Assembly (NCBI GenBank): GCA_017431225.1
Contig: JAFRLM010000004.1
Location: forward strand, 1-64,000
Direction of reading: 5' to 3'
Length of the DNA stretch: 64,000 nucleotides
Source: Erysipelotrichaceae bacterium
GTDB lineage: Bacteria; Bacillota_I; Bacilli_A; Erysipelotrichales; Erysipelotrichaceae
In this document: positions 33,806 to 42,795 of the stretch, piece by piece
Layout: every line of letters starts with the position of its first letter
Numbering within the stretch: the first letter of the stretch is position 1
The notes under the pieces: model-generated
Told to the model about the DNA's origin: nothing
Database searches by the model: none
Seen by the model: only the letters and a program-made list of their open reading frames with translations
Translations under genes and position numbers: made by a program

Positions 33806-33832
33806 AAAGAACGCCATAACGCGTTCTTTTTT
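33805..33832 (+). terminator. Terminator of EndoU operon
   Basis: Stem AAAAGAACGC/GCGTTCTTTT with loop CATAAC and a T-run. A second hairpin, GCAGGCA/TGCCTGC at 33840-33854 followed by TTTTATTTTT, backs it up. Confidence 0.88.
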
Positions 33833-33869
33833 GGACTATGCAGGCAATGCCTGCTTTTATTTTTCGCAA

Positions 33870-33902
33870 AGAAAAAGGTCAGAAGAGATTTCTGACCTTT
33901 GT
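33870..33902 (-). terminator. Terminator of PBP1A gene
   Basis: An 11-bp stem AAAGGTCAGAA/TTCTGACCTTT with T-runs on both sides, just past the PBP stop on the minus strand. Confidence 0.85.
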
Positions 33903-33906
33903 TTGA

Positions 33907-36531
33907 TTATTTGGTTGCATCTCCACACTTCTGTTCGGAAGAAGAGGAAGTATAGCCACAGACAGTGACTGTGCTTCCGGAATCAACATGGACCGAAGCG
34001 GTGTAGTACGGGGAATCGGAAGAGATCGAATGATGGATGCTTCCGTTTACATAGATGTCCGCGTAATACGTCGACGGGTTGATGAAGATGTAGCGGTTGA
34101 AGTAGCTGCGGCCGGTCGCGTGCGTTGTTTCGCCGTAGATGTTGGTCGCGGAGATATCGACTGTGTCGCCTCCGCCGCCGCCGCCGAAGCCCTGCCATAC
34201 GATGTTGAGGTCATCGCCATCACCGAAGCTGACACCCATTCCGGCTAGTACGCCTTTCTTCTCTTCACGCGGAACTTTGGAAAGATCCGTGAGTTCATAG
34301 AATTCTTCCTTGATCAGACCGGTGACCGGTGTGCCTGCTGTCGGGTAGCAGTAGGGGTAGACACCCTTGATGTGGGTGATCTCAACGATATCATCCGGGC
34401 GTTCGACCATTACCGGTTCGTACTGGTAGTAGTCGTAGAGCTCATCGAGCATCATTCGGCCGATCTGGCCCTTTGTATTGAGACGGTCGTCCGTCAGTGT
34501 GAAGTAATGACCTTCGCCGACCTGGTCGAAGCCGATCCAGATCGAGATGGTGTAGTTGGATGTCTGGCAGACGAGCCATGCGTCTTTCGCAGCACCCTGC
34601 GGGATACCGTAGCTTAAGCCGGCCTTGCCCCAGTCGGTCGTGCCGGTCTTGGCAAATACCGGATAATCACTGCGCAGGATCTGCATGTAGTTATAGAACG
34701 GACCGGAAACGTTGTATTCCTCACAGTATGCCGCGAGGTAGGCAGCACCCGGTGAGAGGACCTGTTTACCTTCGGTATCGGCGATGTATTTCGATCCGTC
34801 AGCAAATTCAATGTAGTTGATCGTATGCGGTTCGATATATTTACCCTTGTTGATCAGCATGCCGTGTGCGCCGGCCAGCTGTACCGGTGTAACGACGAGA
34901 CGGTTTCCGCCGATCGCGAACTGCAGGTCGAAGTCTTCGTATTCAACATCGAAGCCGATCGATTTCATGTAGTCAACGACTGCCTGTTCGCCTCTTTCAT
35001 CAACGACTGCCATCAGCGCCTGTACCGCCGGGGTATTCAGGGAGCGGGCGATCGCTTCGGTCACCAGCATGTCGCCGTAATAAGGCTGACCGTTGGCGTT
35101 AACGACGAGGTTATGGCCGTTGTACAGATAGATCGGACGGTCGGTGATCGTGTAGCTGGTCGACCAGCCGAGCCATTCGAAGGCAAGCGCGTATTCCAGG
35201 ACCGGTTTGATCGTGGAACCCGGCTGGATGTAGGCGGAAGTCGCACGGTTGAACATACGGGCTTCTGTCTGGTCACGTCCGCCGCCGAGGGCGATCAGGG
35301 CGCCGTTCTGGTTATTCATAAGAACGATCGCGTTCTGGGATTCCGGTTTGCGGAAGTAGATATCTGTGTTTCCGTTCTGAATATCATAGACGAAACGCTG
35401 CATATGCTGATCCATGTTGGAGTAGATCTTCATGGATGTCGTATACGGATCGCGTCCGGTCTTCTTGGCAGCTTCCTCGATGACAGCATCGATGTAGCTC
35501 TGATAGTATTCGCTCTTTTCGGACCATTTCTCAGACAGACCACTGAGCAGATCCTCCATGCGGACGCTCTTGGCAAGCGCGGCTTCTTCCTCGGTGATAT
35601 AACCGTGCAGTACCATCAGGTCAAGGACCTGGTCCTTACGTACCTGCGCGTTCTGCAGATATTCCATATCCGGATCCAGATACTGGTTGACACCGAGGTT
35701 CTTGGACAGGTCGTTGTAGGGGTTGAAGTTGTTCGGTGAGTTGATGATACCGGCCAGGAAGGCGCTTTCCGGAAGGTTCAGTTCGGAAGCGCTCTTGCCG
35801 AAGTAGTACTGCGAAGCTTTTTCAACACCGCGGATCTTATTACCGAAGTTGATCTTGTTCAGGAACAGGGCGAAGATCTCTTTCTTGGGTTGGGACTGGT
35901 CCAGTTCAATGGCCAGCACGATCTCCTGCAGCTTACGCTTGATACCGGAAGAACCTTCACGGTCAGCGATCGTGGAATCGGAACCGGCATCGACCTGGAA
36001 GTAGGAGTTCTTGACAAGCTGCATGGTGACTGTGGAGCCGCCTTGCGAGAAGTCTCCGGATTTCAGGTTAGTGATCGCCGCCTGTGTGAATCGCGGGATA
36101 TCAAATCCGAAATGGGTGAAGTAACGGGAGTCCTCGATCGCCAGGAAGGCATCGATCAGGGATGTCGGCATATCGTCGTATTCGATGTTTTCACGCAGAT
36201 AGAGACCGAGCTCGATGATAACGTTTCCTTCGCTGTCGTAGATCGTCGTGGAATCCGGCGACTGCAGTTTGGCGATATCAAGTTCCGGTTTGTCTTTTAA
36301 CATATCCTTGCTCATGAGGAGAGCAAAGACGCAGGCTGTGATCCCGAGGAATACTCCGACCCACACGGCCGCGGCCGCGATCTTGGTGATCAGCATGGAC
36401 TTCGGACGCGCATTCGGATTCGCATTCGCCGCATCTTTACGGATGCTGACGTATGCTTCGCTTTCCGTAGCGTTGGTATCTATATTCCCCTGAGTAGTTG
36501 CTTTTGTTTTCTTCGTTGTTTTTTTACTCAT
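33907..36531 (-). CDS. Class A penicillin-binding protein (PBP1A-type)
   Basis: An 874-residue bifunctional peptidoglycan synthase. A Lys/Thr-rich cytoplasmic N-terminus is followed by one membrane helix (about residues 47-72). The GT51 glycosyltransferase domain has EDSRYFTHFGFD with the catalytic Glu and GGSTVTMQLVKN. The transpeptidase domain has the nucleophile serine in PGSTIKP, SLN as the SxN motif and KTGTTDWG. A glycine-rich linker and a Cys-containing beta-rich tail of about 100 residues end the protein. A short leader carries AAGGG as ribosome site, and a TGC-TAGAAT promoter lies about 22 bp upstream. Confidence 0.95.
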   Translation of the reverse strand: MSKKTTKKTKATTQGNIDTNATESEAYVSIRKDAANANPNARPKSMLITKIAAAAVWVGVFLGITACVFALLMSKDMLKDKPELDIAKLQSPDSTTIYDSEGNVIIELGLYLRENIEYDDMPTSLIDAFLAIEDSRYFTHFGFDIPRFTQAAITNLKSGDFSQGGSTVTMQLVKNSYFQVDAGSDSTIADREGSSGIKRKLQEIVLAIELDQSQPKKEIFALFLNKINFGNKIRGVEKASQYYFGKSASELNLPESAFLAGIINSPNNFNPYNDLSKNLGVNQYLDPDMEYLQNAQVRKDQVLDLMVLHGYITEEEAALAKSVRMEDLLSGLSEKWSEKSEYYQSYIDAVIEEAAKKTGRDPYTTSMKIYSNMDQHMQRFVYDIQNGNTDIYFRKPESQNAIVLMNNQNGALIALGGGRDQTEARMFNRATSAYIQPGSTIKPVLEYALAFEWLGWSTSYTITDRPIYLYNGHNLVVNANGQPYYGDMLVTEAIARSLNTPAVQALMAVVDERGEQAVVDYMKSIGFDVEYEDFDLQFAIGGNRLVVTPVQLAGAHGMLINKGKYIEPHTINYIEFADGSKYIADTEGKQVLSPGAAYLAAYCEEYNVSGPFYNYMQILRSDYPVFAKTGTTDWGKAGLSYGIPQGAAKDAWLVCQTSNYTISIWIGFDQVGEGHYFTLTDDRLNTKGQIGRMMLDELYDYYQYEPVMVERPDDIVEITHIKGVYPYCYPTAGTPVTGLIKEEFYELTDLSKVPREEKKGVLAGMGVSFGDGDDLNIVWQGFGGGGGGDTVDISATNIYGETTHATGRSYFNRYIFINPSTYYADIYVNGSIHHSISSDSPYYTASVHVDSGSTVTVCGYTSSSSEQKCGDATK

Positions 36532-36694
36532 AGCTGTACCCTTATAATCACCCTATTCTAGCACATTTTATACCGTGGATAAACAATACATTCCGCTCCG
36601 GATGTCGTAGAAACCTTAAGATTTTCGTGTTTCAGACAGGATTTCCGTCTGTCGCGAAGAGAAAACAGCGGAATTCGTTTTTTCGTGGACAAAA

Positions 36695-36706
36695 TGTTAC
36701 TATTAT
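36695..36706 (+). promoter_or_regulatory. -10 region of gene 36713 (leaderless)
   Basis: Overlapping TGT-TACTAT (9-nt gap) and TATTAT (6-nt gap) before the ATG; no ribosome site. Confidence 0.5.
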
Positions 36707-36712
36707 TAATAT

Positions 36713-39436
36713 ATGAAAAGATTTTTTCTGGTTTTTCTTGTGTTCTTTCTTTTGTGTCCGGCTGTAAAGGCAGAGGAGGAAGAGAAGTACCTGCTGGCGG
36801 ATGCTTCCGCAGGTTCTTACCGCACGATCGAAGAATACGAGACATACCGCGAAGCGGCATATGCTTTCGGGGAACAGCAGGAAGAATACGATAATCTCGT
36901 GATCCTGCAGGGCGACAAGGTCCTGAAGATGGAGTACGGGATCGTCGAGTTCCTGGTCAACGAAGGCTGCAGTCTGAACCAGGCATATACGAATGAACAC
37001 GGCGAAGAGAGCTACACCAACGGCTGTTACGCGATCGACGCCCTGTATCTGGATACTTCCCGTGACGGAAGCGTGGTTTATTTTGCGCTTTCCGGAGACC
37101 GCGGCGAGATCACGCAGGAACAGGTCCTGCTTCATCCTCTGGAGACGCTGGATGTCCGTATCAGCATGTATACGGTCCAGAACGGCGCTCTTTACCATGA
37201 GGTCAAAAGCCAGCTGAAGACCGATTTCTATTACGCGATGATCCTTCTGGGCGACGCCCCGTCTTTTCTGAAGGAAGGGAAGGATTACTACAGCTATGAC
37301 GGTCACTACTTCTATGAGGACCTTCTTCTGATGAGTGATGATTACCGGGCGGAGATCCATGAGAACGCAGTCAACCCGGAAGAACCTTATTATAATTACT
37401 TCCAGTATCTGCCGCATCGTTCGCTGTCTGCCTATTCCGGCGAGGAAGTGGATGCCTATTTCCGTGACAGCCTGATGTATACCAAGCGTCCGACGAACTT
37501 CCTGGATCTCGGCGAGGATCATGTCGCCGACAGCCTGAACGCCAGCCAGCTTTCCGGAAATGTCGACGCGTTCTTCACGTATCAGTATCTTTACGGTTCA
37601 AACGCGATGATGATGCTTTCCCAGGCCGTGAATGAATCGGCTTCCGGAAAATCCTATGCATCCTATAACCGCAACAATCTTTTCAGCCACGCTGCCTATG
37701 ACAGCGATGAGGAGCGCAACGCCTCGCGTTACCGCAGTGTCCGCCGTTCGGTCTATGCGCACGCGAAATATTACATTTCTCATACCTATTCCTCGATCTA
37801 CAATTCCAACTTCATGGGTTCCTTCTTCGGCAACAAGGCCAGCGGAATGAACGTTTACTATTCGACAGACCCGTACTGGGGTGAAAAGGCGGCTTCCCGC
37901 TATTACCGTCTGGACCAGTCGCTGGGCGGAAAAGACAACAATCGCTATGCGATCGGTATCATTGAGGAAGATACACAGATCTCCTTTTACCGGGATGCTT
38001 CACTGCGCTCACGCCGCTTCCGTTTGAACGACATCTATCCTTTCGCGGTGATCCTTCTCGGAGAGGAGGAAGGGGTCTCCAAGGTGCAGATCGAACCGAG
38101 CTTCCGCGAGAACTATTATTTTGATTTTGCCGAGGATACAGCCTATGTGTCTTCTTCGCTGATCACGCAGATCCTCAATCCGGCTAAGATCGGCGAACAG
38201 GAGTATATCACTCTCACTTTCGATGCCGGAGAAGGTGTTTTCGATGAGGAACAGAATACCGTCGCGATGAAGGTCCCGAAAGGGCAGACACCTTCCTGTC
38301 CGGTCCCGGAAAGGGAAGGCTATGTCTTCACCGGTTACGATAAGGAAATGCAGCCAGCTAAGACTGAAACGGTCTATACGGCGCAGTATAAAAAGGTAAA
38401 TGATTTCACCGTCAACGGCTTCCCGAAAAGAACTGTGCGCAATGATGCGTTGCGTTTTCCGGGCGCGACTTTAACGGTCACTTACGAGGACGGAACGCAG
38501 GAGGATATTCCGCTGACGAGCGATCAGGTCGGTTTCCTCAATACTTCCGTTCCGGGCAGTCAGGACATCACTATCCGCTATGCCGGGATCTCCAAGACCC
38601 TGTCGGTCATCGTGTCACAGGAACTGGAGAAGGAGAACTCCGATATCCGTGAGAAATCCGAGATCCTTCGCCACGCCTACCGTCTGAACAGCACCTATTA
38701 TCTGGATGAACTCAAATATGTCCGCGAGAAACTGCAGGAAGTAGGGGATGCTTATCCGCTCGATATGGACGAGATCCATGATCTTGACCAGATGTTCCTG
38801 GATGAATACCGCGAAGGGGTGGATTTCCTGATCGAGGATGAGCTCGGCGCGGACGCCTCTGTTTCCGGTATGGCGCTGGCGCTCAATGTCAGCGAAGAGG
38901 ATTATTCCGATTTCTTCCTGAAGAATGTCTACCGTTTCGTCGTGAAGGCGGCCCCGGAAGAAACGGCTGCTGTCTCTGACGCGATCGCGGCAAATTACGG
39001 ATACGATAAAGTCCTGGATTTTGCGGTGGAATTCAAGCGCAACCGCAAAGCGGTCGAGGCAAGTCTTCCGTTCGTCGTCCAGCTGCAGGTGCCGGACATG
39101 GAACTTACCAAGGTCTATTCTGTTTATTCTCTCGACGACAACGGCGAGATCGTTTCGCTGCCGTGCCGCCGCAGCAGCAATTATGTCCGTTTCCTGGCGG
39201 TCAATGAGGGGCCATATATGGTCATGTCCCGCAATACGGATGACAATTATGCCCTGGAAGATGTTCCCGAGACGATCAATTCCCTGAATATGGACAGAGA
39301 TAACCAGCGGATCTTCTTCCTTTCCGCTTCTTACGGGATGCTCACTCTTTATGACGCGCTGATGATCGGTACATTCCGGCGTGAACGCAAAAAGAAAAAA
39401 CAGATCCGTTACGGTTTCCGCAACACCGTTTGCTGA
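36713..39436 (+). CDS. Large cell-surface protein with glucosaminidase-like, InlB-repeat and Ig-like domains
   Basis: A 907-residue exported protein. The signal peptide is residues 1-20. Residues about 275-410 resemble the GH73/LytD glucosaminidase fold: AVNESASGKS would hold the catalytic Glu, then NRNNLFSHAAYD and DPYWGEKAASRYY. Around 500-562 is an InlB/Flg_new beta-repeat (TLTFDAGEGVFDEEQNT, GYVFTGYD). Around 562-636 is a bacterial Ig-like domain (LTVTYEDGTQEDIPL). Near the C-terminus a short hydrophobic stretch precedes RRERKKKKQ, a possible anchor. It likely cuts or binds peptidoglycan. The neighbouring divergent PBP1A gene supports a wall-remodelling role. Confidence 0.78.
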   Translation: MKRFFLVFLVFFLLCPAVKAEEEEKYLLADASAGSYRTIEEYETYREAAYAFGEQQEEYDNLVILQGDKVLKMEYGIVEFLVNEGCSLNQAYTNEHGEESYTNGCYAIDALYLDTSRDGSVVYFALSGDRGEITQEQVLLHPLETLDVRISMYTVQNGALYHEVKSQLKTDFYYAMILLGDAPSFLKEGKDYYSYDGHYFYEDLLLMSDDYRAEIHENAVNPEEPYYNYFQYLPHRSLSAYSGEEVDAYFRDSLMYTKRPTNFLDLGEDHVADSLNASQLSGNVDAFFTYQYLYGSNAMMMLSQAVNESASGKSYASYNRNNLFSHAAYDSDEERNASRYRSVRRSVYAHAKYYISHTYSSIYNSNFMGSFFGNKASGMNVYYSTDPYWGEKAASRYYRLDQSLGGKDNNRYAIGIIEEDTQISFYRDASLRSRRFRLNDIYPFAVILLGEEEGVSKVQIEPSFRENYYFDFAEDTAYVSSSLITQILNPAKIGEQEYITLTFDAGEGVFDEEQNTVAMKVPKGQTPSCPVPEREGYVFTGYDKEMQPAKTETVYTAQYKKVNDFTVNGFPKRTVRNDALRFPGATLTVTYEDGTQEDIPLTSDQVGFLNTSVPGSQDITIRYAGISKTLSVIVSQELEKENSDIREKSEILRHAYRLNSTYYLDELKYVREKLQEVGDAYPLDMDEIHDLDQMFLDEYREGVDFLIEDELGADASVSGMALALNVSEEDYSDFFLKNVYRFVVKAAPEETAAVSDAIAANYGYDKVLDFAVEFKRNRKAVEASLPFVVQLQVPDMELTKVYSVYSLDDNGEIVSLPCRRSSNYVRFLAVNEGPYMVMSRNTDDNYALEDVPETINSLNMDRDNQRIFFLSASYGMLTLYDALMIGTFRRERKKKKQIRYGFRNTVC

Positions 39437-39447
39437 TCTGTTTCTCA
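39398..39447. terminator. Bidirectional terminator between gene 36713 and rqcH
   Basis: Outer stem AAACAGATC/GATCTGTTT with an inner ACGGT/ACCGT stem; A-run on the left and TTTCT on the right. It lies across the 3' end of the surface-protein gene. Confidence 0.65.
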
Positions 39448-41073
39448 GTTGTATTTGATGACGAGTTCCGGATCCAGTTCCGGATCGATATAGATCGTTT
39501 TCTGATTTCGGATCGAGACGTAGCCCGAACGGGCTCCCTTGATCTTTTTTATATCTCTTACTTTACAGTAGTCTACCGGTACGGAGCTCGAATAGCGCCC
39601 TTTGGAGAAATATGCGGCCAGATTCGCGCATAAGCGGATCGTTTCCTCGTCCGCCTCGCCGGAGAGGACAAGATGACTTCCGTGATAACCCTGGGCATGG
39701 AACCAGAGATCATTGGCGCCGGCGACTTTGAATGTCAGGTATTCGTTCTGGATATTGTTTTTGCCGAAGCGGATCCGCGCGCCTTTGTACTCCAGCTCAT
39801 ACAGCTTGATCTTCTTGACCTTGCCGCCGCGCTGGGGACGTCCCTTGGCACGGAGATACCCGGCTTTTACAAGTTCTTCACGGATGCCGAGAGCGTCCTG
39901 GTAATTCGCGAAGCTCAGCTGCTCATCGATCATCTCCAGATAATCCAGTTCTTCCTGTGTCAGCAGGATCTGGTTTTCGATGTGTTCCTTGCCTTTGCGC
40001 TTCTTGCGGTAGGCCTGGAAGTATTTGTTCGCGTTCTCTTTGATCGAAAGACGCGGATTCAGTTTTACGGTGACTGTATTACCCTCGTAGTCTTCCACTT
40101 CGACCTGGCTGAGGCCTTTCTTCTCAAGATCGCCGTAAGTGAAAAGAAGCTCACCGCTGGTACGTTCATTTTCCGGATGAAGCGCTTCCTCAAGCGATTC
40201 CTGCAGTTTGACCAGCTTGGTCTGATAATGCTTCATCTGCCGGCGGACGAAACGGTAGAGATCGGAAGTGACTTCCTTGATCTGCTCCTTTTCCTCAAGA
40301 TCGGCATAGAGCTGTTCGAATCCGTCGAAGAGAGGGTAGGAACGTCCTTCCCCGAGATGCGTCAGGGGCAGGATATGGTATTCGTCCTTATTGGGAAGGG
40401 AATGGATATAGAGACGCTCGGAGTTTTGAATCTCCTGCATGATCTCGGAAAAACTCTGCTTCTGCAGACGGTAACGGACTTCCTGTTCCAATAACTTGGA
40501 AAAGCCGGCCAGCTGGGCGACGAGCGATTCATTCAGATCGATCTGCGGGTCATTAAAGGGATCCTGTTTTCCCTGCGCTTCCGGCAGCGTGAAAACAGCT
40601 CCCGAAAGGATCGTACGGCGGGTATTCTCAAAAGGCGGGATACGTTTCAAGGCATCCAGGATGCGGCCGGTATCCTCATCTACCAGTACCAGATTGGCGT
40701 ATTTTCCCATCAGTTCAACGGAAAGCAGGAAATGACGCTCATCATACAGCTCATCGCGGGTGCGGATATGCAGCAGCAGATAGCGGTCATAGCAGTTCTG
40801 GTCGATCTGCTCGATGATGCCGTTGTTCAGATGCTTGCGCAGCAGCATGACGAAACCGCCCGGATTATCGCTGCTGCTGAGCTGGCGCTTCGTCAGAGCG
40901 ATCCGGTTGTAATTGCTGTGAAGGGAGATCAGAAGATTCGTCCGCTCACGGTTCGCGAGGACCTGAAAGACGACCTCTGTCGAGCTGAGTTCACTGATCT
41001 TGTTGATGCGCATCGGCAGCTGTGCGTCGAGCTCTTTCTTGATGCAGGAAAGAATGATTCCGTCTAAAGTCAT
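39445..41073 (-). CDS. rqcH: Ribosome quality control factor RqcH (NFACT family)
   Basis: A 542-residue NEMF/Tae2/RqcH protein (also annotated as fibronectin-binding). The NFACT-N domain begins MTLDGIILSCIKKELDAQL; a helix-hairpin-helix and long coiled coil follow; the NFACT-R domain has DLWFHAQGYHGSHLVL. It recruits tRNA-Ala to obstructed 50S subunits and adds alanine tails for degradation. The start is ATG 41073 because TATAAT ends six bases upstream; a longer frame to 41229 runs into gmk. It is divergent from gmk with only 35 bp between starts. Confidence 0.93.
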   Translation of the reverse strand: MTLDGIILSCIKKELDAQLPMRINKISELSSTEVVFQVLANRERTNLLISLHSNYNRIALTKRQLSSSDNPGGFVMLLRKHLNNGIIEQIDQNCYDRYLLLHIRTRDELYDERHFLLSVELMGKYANLVLVDEDTGRILDALKRIPPFENTRRTILSGAVFTLPEAQGKQDPFNDPQIDLNESLVAQLAGFSKLLEQEVRYRLQKQSFSEIMQEIQNSERLYIHSLPNKDEYHILPLTHLGEGRSYPLFDGFEQLYADLEEKEQIKEVTSDLYRFVRRQMKHYQTKLVKLQESLEEALHPENERTSGELLFTYGDLEKKGLSQVEVEDYEGNTVTVKLNPRLSIKENANKYFQAYRKKRKGKEHIENQILLTQEELDYLEMIDEQLSFANYQDALGIREELVKAGYLRAKGRPQRGGKVKKIKLYELEYKGARIRFGKNNIQNEYLTFKVAGANDLWFHAQGYHGSHLVLSGEADEETIRLCANLAAYFSKGRYSSSVPVDYCKVRDIKKIKGARSGYVSIRNQKTIYIDPELDPELVIKYN

Positions 41074-41079
41074 AGCACC

Positions 41080-41102
41080 ATTATACGGGATTGTTGTAGA
41101 AT
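41080..41102. promoter_or_regulatory. Divergent leaderless promoters of rqcH and gmk
   Basis: On the minus strand TATAAT (41085-41080) ends 6 nt before the rqcH ATG. On the plus strand TAGAAT (41097-41102) ends 6 nt before the gmk ATG. The two -10 boxes are only 11 bp apart. Confidence 0.65.
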
Positions 41103-41108
41103 TAAGAC

Positions 41109-41696
41109 ATGAAAAAAGGACTGTTGATTGTATTTTCCGGCCCCAGCGGCGTAGGCAAGGGGACGATCCTGAAGGAACTCCAGAAGGACGAAAATCTGAA
41201 ACTCGTATATTCCGTTTCCATGACGACAAGAAAGCCCAGGGAAGGAGAAGTCGACGGCGTCAATTATTTCTTTGTCACAAAGAAACGCTTCAGGGAAGCG
41301 ATCAAAAACAATGAGCTTCTGGAATATGCTGAATATGTAAAGAACTATTACGGAACGCCCCGTTTCTTCGTCGAGGAACAGCGCGCGAAGGGCAACAATG
41401 TGATCCTCGAGATCGAGATCCAGGGCGCCAAGCAGATCATCGCGAAAGAAAAAGACATCGTCAGTGTCTTCATCACACCGCCAAGCCTCGAAGAACTCGA
41501 AGCCCGTATCCGCGGACGCAAGAGCGGCGAGACGGACGAGATCATCGAAGCCCGGATCAATCAGGCAAGGGAAGAGCTGGCGAACGTTTCGATCTATGAC
41601 CATGTTGTCTGCAATGACGATCTGGCCAAGGCGATCGAGGATGTTCGCAACGTTCTGCTCGAAGAGATCGCGAAAAACGAAGAAAATGAAGAATAA
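41109..41696 (+). CDS. gmk: Guanylate kinase
   Basis: A 195-residue enzyme phosphorylating GMP/dGMP. P-loop GPSGVGKGT lies at the N-terminus, followed by SMTTRKPREGEVDGVNYFF (GMP-binding region) and EYAEYVKNYYGTP. The C-terminal helix is acidic. A TAGAAT box ends exactly six bases before the ATG. It is a single gene followed by the second lysine riboswitch. Confidence 0.96.
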   Translation: MKKGLLIVFSGPSGVGKGTILKELQKDENLKLVYSVSMTTRKPREGEVDGVNYFFVTKKRFREAIKNNELLEYAEYVKNYYGTPRFFVEEQRAKGNNVILEIEIQGAKQIIAKEKDIVSVFITPPSLEELEARIRGRKSGETDEIIEARINQAREELANVSIYDHVVCNDDLAKAIEDVRNVLLEEIAKNEENEE

Positions 41697-41699
41697 TTC

Positions 41700-41728
41700 T
41701 TGACAGGTTTTCAGTTTTACACAATAAT
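41700..41728 (+). promoter_or_regulatory. Promoter of lysine-riboswitch operon 2
   Basis: -35 TTGACA (41700-41705) and -10 AATAAT (41723-41728), 17 bp apart, directly after the gmk stop. Confidence 0.7.
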
Positions 41729-41756
41729 AGTCACGTATAAAAATTGCTATGTCTAC

Positions 41757-41915
41757 GTAGAGGTAGCGGTGTAAATGAGTACGATGCGGAGCCGGCAGGC
41801 TGGGAAACATCGGAAAGGTAATCACCGCCGAACGGTTTCTCCCGGCAGGGACGGATCGTGGGGTTGCAGAGAACATCTGCAACACTCCTTCGAAAGAAGA
41901 GGTGCTATTGCAGAG
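41757..41915 (+). promoter_or_regulatory. Lysine riboswitch (L-box) 2
   Basis: The same conserved blocks as copy 1: GTAGAGGTAGCGGTG, AATGAGTA, GGAAAGGTAATCACCGCCGAACGG, GTGGGGTTGCAG, and the closing AAGAGGTGCTATTGC. It controls the ABC importer at 41979-44282, making lysine the probable substrate. Confidence 0.92.
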
Positions 41916-41923
41916 GGATGAAT

Positions 41924-41955
41924 AATCGCATGCGGTAGCGCATGCGATTTTTATA
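41924..41955 (+). terminator. Expression-platform terminator of lysine riboswitch 2
   Basis: Perfect 11-bp stem AATCGCATGCG/CGCATGCGATT with loop GTAG and a T-run. Confidence 0.9.
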
Positions 41956-41978
41956 CCTTAAAAAAGAGGTATAGAAAA

Positions 41979-42794
41979 ATGAAGAGAATCCTGACTGCAC
42001 TACTCGTCCTCGTACTGTTCGGCTGCTCCGGCGGTGCTTCCAACAATGAACCTGCAACGGATAATTCCCTGAAAGTCGGCATGGAATGCAACTATGCTCC
42101 GTTTAACTGGACCCAGGTAGAAAGTAGCGACACCGCGCTGCCGATCTCCGAAGTTGACTACTGCGACGGTTACGATGTTCAGATCGCCAGAACCCTCGGC
42201 GAAGCTCTCGGCCGCGATGTCACGATCGTAAAACTGGACTGGGATTCCCTGATCCCGGCTCTTGACAATGGCCAGATCGATCTCGTTATCGCCGGTATGA
42301 CCGATACTCCGGAAAGAAGAGAATCCGTTGATTTCACAACTCCGTACTATGAATCGCAGATGGTCGTCATCGTCCGCGGTGACAGTGATCTGACTTCCAT
42401 CACCGATATCCAGCAGCTCAGCGGCCGCAAGGTCCTCGGTCAGATCAATACTACCTATGATGAGATCATCGACCAGATCGAAGGCGTTGAACACTTAACA
42501 CCTTTAGCAAACTATCCGCGTATGATCCTTTCCTTACAGAGCGGCGAAGCTGACGCGATCACAGCGGAACTTCCGGTCGCTGTCGGCGTTGTTTCCGCGA
42601 ACCCGGATCTCGCGATCGTCTATTTTGAGGAAGGCCACGGTTTTGATGTCGATACTTCTGTTTCCATCGCTGTCAAGAAAGGCAACGCAGAGCTCCTGAA
42701 CAGTGTTCAGACAGCACTGGATGCGATCGATGCAGACACCAGACTGCAGCTGATGCTGGACGCAACGAACAGACAGCCGGCCGTCGAGGAATAA
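41979..42794 (+). CDS. Lysine-type ABC transporter, substrate-binding lipoprotein
   Basis: A 271-residue SBP_bac_3 protein. The short signal peptide ends in lipobox LFGC (Cys16). The mature part shows VGMECNYAPFNW, then CDGYDVQIARTLGEALG and DLVIAGMTDTPERRE, the usual ligand-contact segments. Lysine specificity is inferred from the riboswitch. AAAAGAGGT supplies the ribosome site, and the permease gene follows after one base. Confidence 0.9.
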   Translation: MKRILTALLVLVLFGCSGGASNNEPATDNSLKVGMECNYAPFNWTQVESSDTALPISEVDYCDGYDVQIARTLGEALGRDVTIVKLDWDSLIPALDNGQIDLVIAGMTDTPERRESVDFTTPYYESQMVVIVRGDSDLTSITDIQQLSGRKVLGQINTTYDEIIDQIEGVEHLTPLANYPRMILSLQSGEADAITAELPVAVGVVSANPDLAIVYFEEGHGFDVDTSVSIAVKKGNAELLNSVQTALDAIDADTRLQLMLDATNRQPAVEE

Positions 42795-42795
42795 G

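Noticed and set aside
33805-33902. Cluster of three hairpins as a repeat array or CRISPR-like element
   Set aside because: The stems differ in sequence and each has a T-run; they are terminators of two convergent units.
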